DNA from: Pedobacter psychrotolerans
Lineage (GTDB): Bacteria > Bacteroidota > Bacteroidia > Sphingobacteriales > Sphingobacteriaceae
Assembly: GCF_004340665.1 (NCBI RefSeq)
Contig: NZ_SLWO01000002.1
Coordinates: forward strand, 305,587 to 369,586
Direction: 5' to 3'
Length of the DNA stretch: 64,000 nt
The position numbers and the translations under genes were made by a program. The notes beneath the pieces were generated by a model, which was not told the origin of the DNA, did not search any database, and saw only the letters and a program-made list of their open reading frames with translations. Shown here piece after piece: positions 1-9,057 of this stretch (positions are counted from its first letter, which is position 1; each line of letters begins with the position of its first letter).

Positions 1-1214
1 AGAATATCATTATAAAAACGAGGGTCTCTGTTTTTCCATGGATACTCGGGATCATAACCACTTTCTGCATCCTTTTTTTCTGCATCAGGAATGGGTAAGC
101 CATTGGCCATACCATAGTAATCAACATAATTAGCTGTTGGATAAACCTTAATTCCGGTTTGATGAATCACCAAAGGGCGATAATCGTTCACCTGATTCCA
201 CCGCCAGCGTCCGGCAGCATTTGCTAAATTTTCCAGAAAAATAGATTCTTTTAATCCTGGGATTTTGCCATTTTGGTTAAAGGTGTAAAACAGATCACGA
301 TACTGTGAAAAAGGAGCAAGTTCATAGCGGTTTGTGGTTTCAGTAATTTTCAAAGCCTCTCCAAATACATCGGCTGCTTTTTTACAAAACTCAGTATTGT
401 AGCTGCTGTTACCAGTGGATTCTCTATTCATCAGCGGGCTTCCGGCCCACAGGTAATTTTTACCCATAAAACAAAGAGCCATTATTTTGTTGATTCGGGT
501 GTTGTTGTTCCCTGAGGTTTGTTTACCAACAAGTGTCTGATCCCAGTCTACAGGAAGCAAATCTGCCGCCCTTTTTAAATCTTCTGCAACTTTGTTTGCA
601 GTTGCCTGATAACTCAGTCTTGGAAATTTTATGACCTCATCATTTGGCAATACCTGATCAATATAGGGCAAGCCACCCCAGTATTCCATTAGTACATAAT
701 GAAAGTATCCCCTGAAAAAATAAAGCTGACCTGCAATCAGGTCTTTTTCTTCCTGGGTGGCATCGGTTAATTTATCCAGGTTGGCTAACCCAACATTTGC
801 TTTTCTAATGGCATACCATGACAGGCCCCAGAGTTTACCTTTAGTTCTGTTCGCATCGGTAACCGTTCCTGTAGCCGGATCGCCTCCGGTGCCTAAAAAA
901 TTATAAAAAGTATTGGTCCAGGCCATGTAATTTCCCTGATCAATCTGATAGGAAATCAAACGGGTTTCACCCACTTCCCAAAATTCTTCCTCGCCAAGGT
1001 TAAAACTGTTATGGGCTTCCACCACACTCAACAAAGGAATACAGTTATAGAGCTCTTCAGTAAAGCCCTGGAAATTTCTGAAATTTTTGTAAGGATCTGT
1101 ATCCTGAATATCAGCCAAAGGAGACCTTTCCAGGTATTTTTTGCAAGCGCTAAAGGGTATTGTGCCCACAAGGATAACCAGGGGGAACAAAATATTCTTA
1201 AAGAGATTTTTCAT
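1..1214 (-). CDS. SusD/RagB-like outer-membrane lipoprotein (partial, C-terminus beyond window edge)
   Basis: This is a surface glycan-binding lipoprotein that caps the SusC transporter encoded just upstream. The ATG is at 1214, 11 bp after the stop of susC, as is normal for susC-susD operons. The N-terminus has a basic start, a hydrophobic stretch and a lipobox-like end (FSAC, Cys24) followed by KKYLE, typical of SusD lipoproteins. About 404 residues are visible. They include the helical TPR-like segments of the family (LYFFRGYFHYVLMEYWGG and PRLSYQATANKVAEDLKRA) and the conserved late region around YPWKNRDPRFY. The last part of the protein lies beyond position 1. The xylan context suggests that it binds xylo-oligosaccharides (inference). 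No frameshift was seen in the visible part. Confidence 0.93.
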   Translation of the reverse strand, partial: MKNLFKNILFPLVILVGTIPFSACKKYLERSPLADIQDTDPYKNFRNFQGFTEELYNCIPLLSVVEAHNSFNLGEEEFWEVGETRLISYQIDQGNYMAWTNTFYNFLGTGGDPATGTVTDANRTKGKLWGLSWYAIRKANVGLANLDKLTDATQEEKDLIAGQLYFFRGYFHYVLMEYWGGLPYIDQVLPNDEVIKFPRLSYQATANKVAEDLKRAADLLPVDWDQTLVGKQTSGNNNTRINKIMALCFMGKNYLWAGSPLMNRESTGNSSYNTEFCKKAADVFGEALKITETTNRYELAPFSQYRDLFYTFNQNGKIPGLKESIFLENLANAAGRWRWNQVNDYRPLVIHQTGIKVYPTANYVDYYGMANGLPIPDAEKKDAESGYDPEYPWKNRDPRFYNDI

Positions 1215-1225
1215 CTTCAAATCGT

Positions 1226-4200
1226 TTATAAAGTGATGTCAATACCAAAATTGAAACGTTTAACTGTTGGATATGCTCCACCTCCTGAAGCTCCGCTGAA
1301 GTTTGATTCACGGTCATCAGGCATGTTTGTCCAAAGGAACAAGTTGTTGCCGTTTAAATAAAACCTGCAGGATTTTACCCCCAGTTTGCTGATTGATTTT
1401 CCGGAAAGGGTATAACCCAGTTCTGCGTTTTTTAAACGGATGTAGGAAGCATCGTAATAATAGCGGGTTCCGGTACCACCGAAGGCATCAAGAACACTCC
1501 AGCGCGGAGGCGGAACTTCTCCTCCACCATCCTGAAGATACCAGAAAGGCCGTTCAACAAATACAACATTACTTTTACCCTGGTAATTCGGGAATTCAAT
1601 TTCACGGGTAACATTATTAACAGCATAAAATTGAAAGAACAGATTAAAGCGTTTCCATTCAAAGCCGATACTGGCATTGTAGGTATTTTGAGGATTTGAC
1701 GTATATCCATAAGGTGCTCTATCTTTATCATCAATCACACCATCTGCATTAAAATCAATGATGTTGTAATCTCCAGGAAGTTTGTTTTGGTTATTAGATA
1801 AGCGCACAGTGCTGCCATATAAATCATCCCAGCTTTTAATAAAACCGTTATCCAGGTAGGAACGGGTTTGGCCAATGGCATAACCTTCCTGTTTTTGATA
1901 ATCTGGCGTGAGTTCAGGATCATCTCTGAAATTGGTTTTATTGGTAGCATGCGTTAAAGCCAGATTTGCCCATGCCCTGATCCCTTTTCCGAAAGAGTGT
2001 GTTAAACGCAATTCAATCTCATAACCCTGACTGGTTACTTCGCCCAGGTTTGCCCTTGGTGCACTGGTACCAAATCCATAATAAGAAGGAATAGCTCTTG
2101 AGCCACCGCCAATCATGATGTCTTTTCTATGATCTTTGAAAATATCTACGTTTCCTGAAATATCTCCTTTTAAGAAACTGTATTCAAAACCAAGATTTCG
2201 CTTTTCTACGGTTTCCCATGATAAGTTTGGATTACCCATTGTGGCGATTCGGTAAATCGTATAGGGTGTAGCCACCGCCGGACTACCCATTGGCGTATTG
2301 TTTCCATATTGATAGGAATCACGGAAAGGCCATCTCGGACCTCCCAAGGCATCATCACCAATCCTTCCCCAGGATGCACGAACTTTTAGTAAATCGAGGA
2401 AAGTAATGGATTTCATGAATTCCTCGTTACTAATGGCCCAGCCGGCAGAAACTGAAGGAAAAAATGCAAAACGATAATCCGGGCCAAATTGCTCCGAACC
2501 ATTGTAGGCACCGTTTGCTTCAAATAAATATTTTGATTTATAGTTATAAGTGGTTCGGAATACCCAATCCTCACGAAATGTTGGGAAGGCACTACCTCTA
2601 GCTGTTCGCTGACGCTGTACTAGACCCATTCCAGTCACTGCATGTGCGCCAAATGTACGGTCGTAATTAACCTGAAACTGGTAATTCATGTTCCGGTAAG
2701 TAGCAGTTTTATCTACTTCACCTGCCGCTGTAGACCATTGAATGGCATCCGTAAAATCAAACTGGGTTCCGGTATTTCTTTGTTGTTCAAAAGAAACAAT
2801 ACCGGTTAGCGGGTTGACATATTTTCGCTGTGCCGCATTAAACTGGTCATTAACACCTCGTCTCCTTTCCAGAAAAGTATTATCCAGCGATAAGCTACCT
2901 CTCAAACTCAACCCTTTGGTAAGCATATCAAGTTTTTGCTGCAGAATAAAATCGGTTGTCAGCTGCGTACTCGTTCTTTTTTCAGCACCTGAATAAGCCA
3001 GCCAGAAAGCTGCATTGGGTTGATCCTGGGTTGCAGTCGGAAAAAAACCATAGGTTCCATCTGAGTAAATTGGCCGAAACGAATCTGGTGCGGTACGATA
3101 GGCAGACGACCAGAAAGACTGGTCTCCGTCAGCCATATCATAAGGCAACTGGCGTACCGCATTTGATCCAAATAATTTGGTTGAAAATTTAGTTGTTTTA
3201 GTCAAATTGAAATCAAGGTTACTCCTCACATTTGTCCGGTTATAGCCGAAATTTGATTCGTACCCACGCTGATTGGGAAATGTTTTAAACAAATCACCTT
3301 CACGGGTAAGATCAAGACCAGCAAAATACGTTACGAACTTGGAACCTCCTGAAACATTGGCGGCCGTATTGTACGACATCGCTCTATCTTTAAAAAGCTC
3401 TTCTTCCCAATCCACATTCGGATATCTGTCCCATTCAGCTGAATTAAGGGGATTCCTATATTTATCAATCATTTGCATCGCAGTATAGCCAGACCATGCA
3501 TTTTGATCTACAATAGATTCACGTTCGATAATCCTGTTTTTGATCATCAGCGCATCATATGAATCGTATTTTTCAGGAAGCCTGGAAGCAATTTTTGCCG
3601 TTAAGTTAGACCTCACCTGTACTTGTGCTCTTCCTTCCACCCCTTGTTTGGTGGTAACGAGAATTACACCATTTGCACCTCTTACCCCATATACGGCAGT
3701 GGCCGAAGCATCTTTAAGTACAGATACACTTTCTACGGATGAAATATCTATAGAACTAATAGAGCGCTCAATCCCATCAATCAGAATTAATGGTGAACTG
3801 TTATTCCAGGAACTTTGTCCACGGATGAGAATTTGTGGATCTTCTCCACCTGGCATACCTGATGAAGCTGTAGTAACCACACCCGGAAGATTTCCTGTTA
3901 GGGCCATCCCTAAATTAGTTACTCCGCCGGTACGTTCTAATACCTTGCCACTGGTTTGACTAATGGCACCTACCACACTTGCTTTCTTTTGCTGTCCGTA
4001 GCCTACAACAATAACTTCGTTAAGCACTTTGTTATCATTGCTCATAGATACCACAATATCATTTTTATCGGTAAGGGTAATTTCTTTTTGACTCATCCCG
4101 ATATAATTGAATAAAAGCGTGCTTTTCTCCGTCGGGATTTCTATTGAAAATTTACCTTCACCATTAGATACCACTCTGCTGTTTGTACCTTTAAGTGTAA

Positions 4201-4393
4201 TGGTTACGCCAGTAAGCGGATCATTTTGTTCATCTACAACGGTACCTCTTAACATCCTCCTTTGCTGAGCCATAACCGCATTGGCAATTAGCAATAAGGA
4301 GAGCATCATAAAAGTTATTCTGAGTAATAATGCGCTGAATTTTTGATATATATGCTGGCCATTACCACCTTTAATTGTGTAATTGTCCATCAT
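1226..4393 (-). CDS. SusC/RagA-family TonB-dependent outer-membrane transporter (xylan locus)
   Basis: This is a 1055-residue TonB-dependent transporter that imports oligosaccharides across the outer membrane with its SusD partner. A signal peptide lies at about residues 20-42 after a long polar N-region. A carboxypeptidase-regulatory-like (CarboxypepD_reg) domain follows at about 47-120 and a TonB box with the usual EVIVVGYG at about 126-133. The plug (RGQSSWNNSSPLILIDG, then VLKDASATAVYGVRGANGV) and the beta-barrel complete it. The protein has no N-terminal STN domain, unlike the other two SusC proteins in the window. This agrees with control by the hybrid two-component regulator rather than by FecR/ECF. 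Two adjacent ATG codons (4393, 4390) could start it. The first overlaps the stop of a 31-codon upstream reading frame as ATGA. Confidence 0.95.
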   Translation of the reverse strand: MMDNYTIKGGNGQHIYQKFSALLLRITFMMLSLLLIANAVMAQQRRMLRGTVVDEQNDPLTGVTITLKGTNSRVVSNGEGKFSIEIPTEKSTLLFNYIGMSQKEITLTDKNDIVVSMSNDNKVLNEVIVVGYGQQKKASVVGAISQTSGKVLERTGGVTNLGMALTGNLPGVVTTASSGMPGGEDPQILIRGQSSWNNSSPLILIDGIERSISSIDISSVESVSVLKDASATAVYGVRGANGVILVTTKQGVEGRAQVQVRSNLTAKIASRLPEKYDSYDALMIKNRIIERESIVDQNAWSGYTAMQMIDKYRNPLNSAEWDRYPNVDWEEELFKDRAMSYNTAANVSGGSKFVTYFAGLDLTREGDLFKTFPNQRGYESNFGYNRTNVRSNLDFNLTKTTKFSTKLFGSNAVRQLPYDMADGDQSFWSSAYRTAPDSFRPIYSDGTYGFFPTATQDQPNAAFWLAYSGAEKRTSTQLTTDFILQQKLDMLTKGLSLRGSLSLDNTFLERRRGVNDQFNAAQRKYVNPLTGIVSFEQQRNTGTQFDFTDAIQWSTAAGEVDKTATYRNMNYQFQVNYDRTFGAHAVTGMGLVQRQRTARGSAFPTFREDWVFRTTYNYKSKYLFEANGAYNGSEQFGPDYRFAFFPSVSAGWAISNEEFMKSITFLDLLKVRASWGRIGDDALGGPRWPFRDSYQYGNNTPMGSPAVATPYTIYRIATMGNPNLSWETVEKRNLGFEYSFLKGDISGNVDIFKDHRKDIMIGGGSRAIPSYYGFGTSAPRANLGEVTSQGYEIELRLTHSFGKGIRAWANLALTHATNKTNFRDDPELTPDYQKQEGYAIGQTRSYLDNGFIKSWDDLYGSTVRLSNNQNKLPGDYNIIDFNADGVIDDKDRAPYGYTSNPQNTYNASIGFEWKRFNLFFQFYAVNNVTREIEFPNYQGKSNVVFVERPFWYLQDGGGEVPPPRWSVLDAFGGTGTRYYYDASYIRLKNAELGYTLSGKSISKLGVKSCRFYLNGNNLFLWTNMPDDRESNFSGASGGGAYPTVKRFNFGIDITL

Positions 4394-4485
4394 ATAAATA
4401 GATTTAGAAAATGCAGAATTTGATTTGTTCGGTTGTGCATAGAAGGCTCATATTCTATGGCTTTAAAATTGGATTTCTTCATCAT
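4390..4485 (-). CDS. Possible 31-residue leader peptide overlapping the susC start
   Basis: A short reading frame starts at ATGATG (4485) and ends in TGA at 4392-4390, giving an ATGA overlap with the susC start codon. It begins MMKKSNFKAIEYEP and ends NLFI, with no signal peptide or recognised domain. Two AACCAA-type motifs lie just upstream, like those before several real starts in this window. It could be a translated leader that couples translation to susC, or simply untranslated leader RNA. Nothing but position and start context supports translation. Confidence 0.3.
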   Translation of the reverse strand: MMKKSNFKAIEYEPSMHNRTNQILHFLNLFI

Positions 4486-5147
4486 ACATTGGTTAGGATT
4501 TGGTTAGAATAAAACGCTGAGAGCTGATGCAGGTCTGAGTTAAAGACATTGCAAGTTTAACAGGTTAGGTGGGCGGTCTCATATGTGCAATATTTGGTTT
4601 ATTTGTGTTCAATGAATAGTGATTAAAACTATCATTTCAATTTATCTAATAATCAAGCGCAATAAATACCATAATCCGGGCAGTTCATCTGCATAGGAGT
4701 AGGACTATAATCAATTAAAAATGCGCTTAACGAAAAGGTTAAGTTTGGTTAAGATTAGGTTCATTAGTTATTTGGTTAGTATTGCATCTCAGTTAAGATG
4801 TACCTTATATTTGGCTGAGATAAATGTAGGATCGTGTCTTACTTATCAATAGCACAATTGTTTAAATTTATAGGCTTCATGTTCAGAACAGGCATAAACA
4901 GCACAAAAACCACCCCTATTGCACCAAAAAGCACATCTTAAAAGAAAATTATTTGCGCTTATTTATCCTCATGAATAATATTTTCTACACTTAGTGTATT
5001 TAAGCAGCAAAAAACACAAAAGGATTGCCGGAGGGTTAACAATGGAAGTGTTTTAGCGCTAAGATGAAACACCGAATCCATTAAAAAAACCTAAATGACT
5101 AAAATTATGTATGAGGTATTAGTCATAAAATGAACATAATGATGAGG

Positions 5148-5196
5148 CGATCGCCATTCCCCTCCTTTGGAGGGGTGCCTAAAAGGCGGGGTGGTT
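5148..5196. repeat. Dispersed intergenic repeat, family A (CCCCTCC hairpin)
   Basis: The copy has the arms CCCCTCC / GGAGGGG followed by TGCCT, AAAGGCGGGG and TGGTT. The same element recurs at 5316-5371, 55681-55748, 56011-56079 and 57268-57336, and inverted at 58796-58834. Non-coding; function unknown. Confidence 0.7.
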
Positions 5197-5267
5197 TAAT
5201 CGCATAACTATTTATTTTTTTTAATTCGATAATAAATTTGCTTTAATAAGAGCCAGTTTTCTCCGCT

Positions 5268-5371
5268 CATCGTCATTGAGAGAAGGATTCTTCAGCCAAC
5301 GAAGCAATCTTAACACGATCGCCACTCCCTTCCTTTTTTCAAGGAGGGGTGCCCGCAGGGCGGGGTGGTTT
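5268..5371. repeat. Half copy of repeat family C followed by a family A repeat
   Basis: Positions 5268-5312 match the left half of the CGTCATT...AGCCAACGAAGCAATCT element that is complete at 29042-29144 and 40309-40783. It runs directly into a second family A hairpin (5316-5371) with arms around CCTTCC / GGAGG. Repeats abutting one another suggests piecemeal accumulation or truncation. Confidence 0.6.
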
Positions 5372-5434
5372 TTAACACTCTTTTTATGCCTGTAAACATT
5401 AGATGACTAAGCCACATCGCTGAACCTTAGAAAC

Positions 5435-5469
5435 AAAAAGCCCTGGTTCATGTTTCCACAAACCAGGGC
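5435..5469 (-). terminator. Rho-independent terminator after the GH43 gene
   Basis: Perfect 9-bp stem (GCCCTGGTT at 5440-5448 with AACCAGGGC at 5461-5469), 12-nt loop. Read leftward, it is followed directly by CTTTTTGTTT. It lies 38 bp after the stop of the 5508-7289 gene, so the GH43 transcript probably ends here and susC has its own promoter. Confidence 0.85.
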
Positions 5470-5507
5470 GCATAATTTAAATATTCTACTTTTTTATAAG
5501 CGTTCGC

Positions 5508-7289
5508 TTACAATTTAACTTCGCTCGCTGAAGTGGCATACAGTCCGATTAAGGCACCCGTAAATCCTTTCGCCACATTTGTTGAAAGAATATCTCCTGA
5601 AACGGTACCACCTAGATTGGTGAATTTCTTATCCCCCAATGCATAACTGAATGTGTAATCATCACCCTTTGCAGATACCTTTAAATCGATAGGTCGGTTA
5701 ATATCAATTTTCACTTTTGCTACAATTGTTGATACATTATCTTCTGTACGTTGCAATAAAAGATAATAGGCATCATCCTTTTTGGTTACACCGAAAACAT
5801 AGTTATAACTCTCTTTTTGCAAACAAACAATTCCAGCCAGATCTTTTTCTGAGCCAGGTTTGTAATTCATCGTTACCGTAGCAGAAAAATTATTATGCTG
5901 CTGACGTTGAAAAAGTGCAGAAATCGGTTCAACAGCTTTAACATCTACAGCATAAGGTTTAACCAGAAGCCCTTTAGCCGTTGCGGTTGCAAAACCTTCT
6001 CTTGGTCCTCTAAGTCCAATCCAACGGTAATCTAATTTCTCCGCTGTAAAATTATCTTTAAAAGTAAAGTTACCATTTGGGAAGAATCCTTGTTTTCCGG
6101 TATTATTTTTAACGCCTGCAGGCATTTTTAACTTGGCTTTCAGAGGTTCTAATCCTCCTTCAAAGATTGGAAATTCGCCGCTCCAGTCTACAGGTAACAT
6201 ATAAGTTTCGCGACCAGTGTTCACCCTATCTTTTTCATTCGGTCTGATGCCTAAAAACACACCATAATACTGACCGCCTGGTCCTTCTACCAAATCTGCA
6301 TGACCAGCCCAATCTACTTTATCTACCCGTTTTGCTGGAAGATGGCGTTGACTTAAAATCGGATTTTTAGGCGCAGGAACATATGGACCTTTGGCATTAT
6401 CACTGATAAAAACCACCTCACTATGTGCGCCACCAGTTCCCCCTTCGGCACACATCAGGTAATATTTATTGTTCTTTTTGTAAATGTGAGGGGCTTCAAT
6501 CCAGATGGGGTGTTTGCTTAAATCTACACCGCCATTCACGATAATTTTATCTGTTCCTGGAATGATTTGATCCTTTTCCAGGTCATATTCCCAGATTTTA
6601 ATGGCCCGGTGTCCGGTATAAAGCTCTTTTTCAGGCGCATCATTATGCACTACATAGGCTTTTCCATTATCATCAAAAAACAGAGAAGGATCAATCCCGT
6701 CGAATTTAAGTTTATAAGGCTCACTCCATCCTTTCGCCGGATCTTTAGTTTTCACCACCATATTTCCCATCCCACCAGCAATTTGAGTGGTGATCATATA
6801 AAAGGTATCATTCAATTTGTTGTATAAAATAGATGGTGCATAAATACCTGCACTCATGCCAGAACGCTCCACTTTGAGTTGAGAAGTACGGTCTAAAACG
6901 TGTCCGAGCTGTTTCCAGTTCACTAAATCTTTAGAATGAAAAATGGGAACTCCTGGAAAAAAAGCGAAGGAAGAAACCACCAGGTAATAATCATCTCCTT
7001 TTTCGGTGATGCTCGGATCAGGATAACAGCCCTGAAGGATTGGCGAGTAAAACTCATCGACCTTCAATGGATATTTTTTATAAATATCATCATCTCCCTG
7101 GTAAATATAATTGCTGAATAAAGGTGTAGCTGTTGACGCAGGTTTTATCCCACGATCATCTTGTCTGAAAGCCGTAATTAAGAAAAATACAGAGCAAGTC
7201 AGTGAGATGGCAAGCAACAGCTTTTTTGAAAAGCTTTGCGTTTGAAAATTTTTCTTGTTTGAAAATAAGTAAGGAATGGGTTTGTTCAT
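5508..7289 (-). CDS. GH43 family beta-xylosidase / alpha-L-arabinofuranosidase
   Basis: This is a 593-residue glycoside hydrolase of family 43 that should cleave xylosyl or arabinofuranosyl ends of xylo-oligosaccharides. The N-terminus carries a basic region and a hydrophobic stretch at about residues 23-41, read as an uncleaved anchor or a signal peptide. The five-bladed propeller starts near residue 81. The three catalytic acids are visible: base Asp91 (GCYPDPS), pKa modulator Asp200 (GIDPSLFFDDNG) and general acid Glu265 (IWIEAPHIY). A C-terminal concanavalin-like beta-sandwich (about 400-593) ends in TGALIGLYA, as in two-domain GH43 xylosidases. The gene is the last enzyme before a strong terminator in the leftward run and lies 168 bp from the next GH43. 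The exact GH43 subfamily, and so xylosidase versus arabinofuranosidase activity, cannot be settled by eye. Confidence 0.92.
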   Translation of the reverse strand: MNKPIPYLFSNKKNFQTQSFSKKLLLAISLTCSVFFLITAFRQDDRGIKPASTATPLFSNYIYQGDDDIYKKYPLKVDEFYSPILQGCYPDPSITEKGDDYYLVVSSFAFFPGVPIFHSKDLVNWKQLGHVLDRTSQLKVERSGMSAGIYAPSILYNKLNDTFYMITTQIAGGMGNMVVKTKDPAKGWSEPYKLKFDGIDPSLFFDDNGKAYVVHNDAPEKELYTGHRAIKIWEYDLEKDQIIPGTDKIIVNGGVDLSKHPIWIEAPHIYKKNNKYYLMCAEGGTGGAHSEVVFISDNAKGPYVPAPKNPILSQRHLPAKRVDKVDWAGHADLVEGPGGQYYGVFLGIRPNEKDRVNTGRETYMLPVDWSGEFPIFEGGLEPLKAKLKMPAGVKNNTGKQGFFPNGNFTFKDNFTAEKLDYRWIGLRGPREGFATATAKGLLVKPYAVDVKAVEPISALFQRQQHNNFSATVTMNYKPGSEKDLAGIVCLQKESYNYVFGVTKKDDAYYLLLQRTEDNVSTIVAKVKIDINRPIDLKVSAKGDDYTFSYALGDKKFTNLGGTVSGDILSTNVAKGFTGALIGLYATSASEVKL

Positions 7290-7457
7290 AAATCGGTTAT
7301 ATATTGGTTATTGATGATGATGAATGGGTTCAAAACAGTGCGACTTCATCACCTTTTTTATAAAATCGAAGATAGGCCTATAACCTGCCCTGGCGTTGAA
7401 CTATTGATTAAAATGCTAGCATTATTGTTCAATCCTGTTGAAAAATATCTTCGTTTT

Positions 7458-9029
7458 TTACTCCTTCATTTGAATAGCAGGTTTTTCCGACAAATGGAAA
7501 TAATCGAAATCTGCAAAGCCGCCTGTTTCTGTTGTAGCATAATTAAAAAGTGCAAAACGATAACCCATAAAATGAGGAATGGTGTAGCTCATTTTTACCG
7601 GATCACCGATGATTTTCCAGTCTTTTCCATCCAGGCTATAAAAAAATGTCGCTTGGTCTTTTCTTTCGGCGAAATCACAATCTACCCTGAAATAAACTTT
7701 GTTTTGCAACAATGGAATAGCGTCTGATGATTTGGCTTTTCCGCCAGAAGCATTGATAAAAACAATCGACTTCTTTCCATTTTCCAGCTTCACACCAATC
7801 TGTCCGTAATTTTTCTGTAACACCCCAAGGCCGGCAAAATCGCCGTTTTTCATATTCGATAAATCCAAAGCGGTAATGCCTGATGAAAACGGCCCGATGG
7901 TTCTTTGTGTGAGGGTATTTCGGGCAGATAAAAAGCTGGTGTCCATGCGGCCTGTTGTTAATCTTAAGAAACCTTTTCTCTGGCGAACCGACCAATATTT
8001 AGCATCAGGATTGTGGTTCCATTGCCAAACCAAAGGCAAATCACGATCTTTTTTTGAGCGTGTAAAATCATCCGATGCGGCAATGGCTGGAATCATGCCC
8101 TTACTTGGCGGTAAATCCAGTATTTCAGGAACTTTTCCGTCCGTACCCAAAACCGGCCATCCATCTTTCCAGGTTAATGGTACCAGATAGGGAATCCGTC
8201 CGACCGCTCCGTTATCTCTAAATAAGTAAGCAAACCAATTGCCATCCGGGGTATCAATCAGGCCGCCTTGTGCTACGCCTTTATCTTGCAAAGCTACTCT
8301 TCCTTCGTATGGACCAGTTAAATGATCTGAACGATGGATCACCACCGTGCGCATCCCTCCTCTTGGCCAGGTAATATTAAAAAGGTAATATTTTCCATTC
8401 ACCTTAAATAATTGAGAACCTTCAGCAGGCAAACCACCCGTATTGCCAGAAGGTAATCCGGCATCTTCAATCAGCACCTGTTCAGGCACATTGGTATTGA
8501 TTCCGCTCAAATCTGTGTTAAGCTCAACTAATTTTATTTTGCCACTGCCATATACCATGTAGACTTTTCCGTTATCAAAAAATAAGGAATGATCGTGCAG
8601 GCTCGGTTTGAAGTCGATCCGCTTCCAGTTTCCTTTTTCAATATCTTTGGTGCTGAAGATCGTTGTCTTTCCAGTTGTTTGGGCAAAAGTGCTCACATAA
8701 AAAGTTCCTTCATGGTAACGCAAACTACTTGCCCAGGAGCCTTTTCCATAGGCGTTTTTTCCATCAGCGAGGTTAAGTGCATCAACATCAGCCAGCGTAT
8801 TATAAGCGTAACCTACCATTTGCCAGTTCACCAGGTCTTGTGATTTCATGATGGGCAAACCCGGACTCATGTGCATTGTGGTACTGCTCATATAATACGT
8901 ATCGCCCACACGAACCATAGAAAGATCTGGCACATCAGCATAAATGATAGGATTTTTTGCCTTTTGCTGGGCAAATGACTGATGATTTATTAAAGCGATA
9001 AAAAGCAGGCAGATGATAATATTTTTCAT
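7458..9029 (-). CDS. GH43 family glycosidase (second copy, different subfamily)
   Basis: This 523-residue secreted protein (signal peptide about 1-20, cut after SFA) belongs to glycoside hydrolase family 43. The propeller opens with NPIIYADVPDLSMVRVGD, with Asp35 as probable base. Asp146 (SLHDHSLFFD) is the probable pKa modulator and Glu203 (GLPAEGSQLF) the probable acid. A C-terminal beta-sandwich of about 200 residues follows from about residue 320. The wording around the three acids differs from the neighbour at 5508-7289 (ADVPD and PAEGSQ versus GCYPD and IEAPH). The two are therefore distinct subfamilies with likely different linkage preference, not a recent duplication. The ADVPD/PAEGSQ style is common in GH43 beta-xylosidase and arabinofuranosidase enzymes of Bacteroidota. 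The gene follows GH95 by 28 bp and is probably co-transcribed with it. Confidence 0.9.
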   Translation of the reverse strand: MKNIIICLLFIALINHQSFAQQKAKNPIIYADVPDLSMVRVGDTYYMSSTTMHMSPGLPIMKSQDLVNWQMVGYAYNTLADVDALNLADGKNAYGKGSWASSLRYHEGTFYVSTFAQTTGKTTIFSTKDIEKGNWKRIDFKPSLHDHSLFFDNGKVYMVYGSGKIKLVELNTDLSGINTNVPEQVLIEDAGLPSGNTGGLPAEGSQLFKVNGKYYLFNITWPRGGMRTVVIHRSDHLTGPYEGRVALQDKGVAQGGLIDTPDGNWFAYLFRDNGAVGRIPYLVPLTWKDGWPVLGTDGKVPEILDLPPSKGMIPAIAASDDFTRSKKDRDLPLVWQWNHNPDAKYWSVRQRKGFLRLTTGRMDTSFLSARNTLTQRTIGPFSSGITALDLSNMKNGDFAGLGVLQKNYGQIGVKLENGKKSIVFINASGGKAKSSDAIPLLQNKVYFRVDCDFAERKDQATFFYSLDGKDWKIIGDPVKMSYTIPHFMGYRFALFNYATTETGGFADFDYFHLSEKPAIQMKE

Positions 9030-9057
9030 TTTCTGTGTTTGGTGTTTACTGGAATGA

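Larger units (their letters stand above)
4486..5430. other. Long gene-free region upstream of susC
   Basis: This gap of nearly 1 kb between GH43 and susC holds no recognisable gene. The susC-proximal part is AT-rich and contains repeated GGTTA/TAACCAAA tracts (4488-4507 and 4735-4783), probably part of a long susC leader. One stretch at 4761-4780 is identical over 20 bases to 50748-50767 in the leader of the third susC. The far part (5148-5371) holds three dispersed repeats. The promoter itself could not be placed with confidence. Confidence 0.6.
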
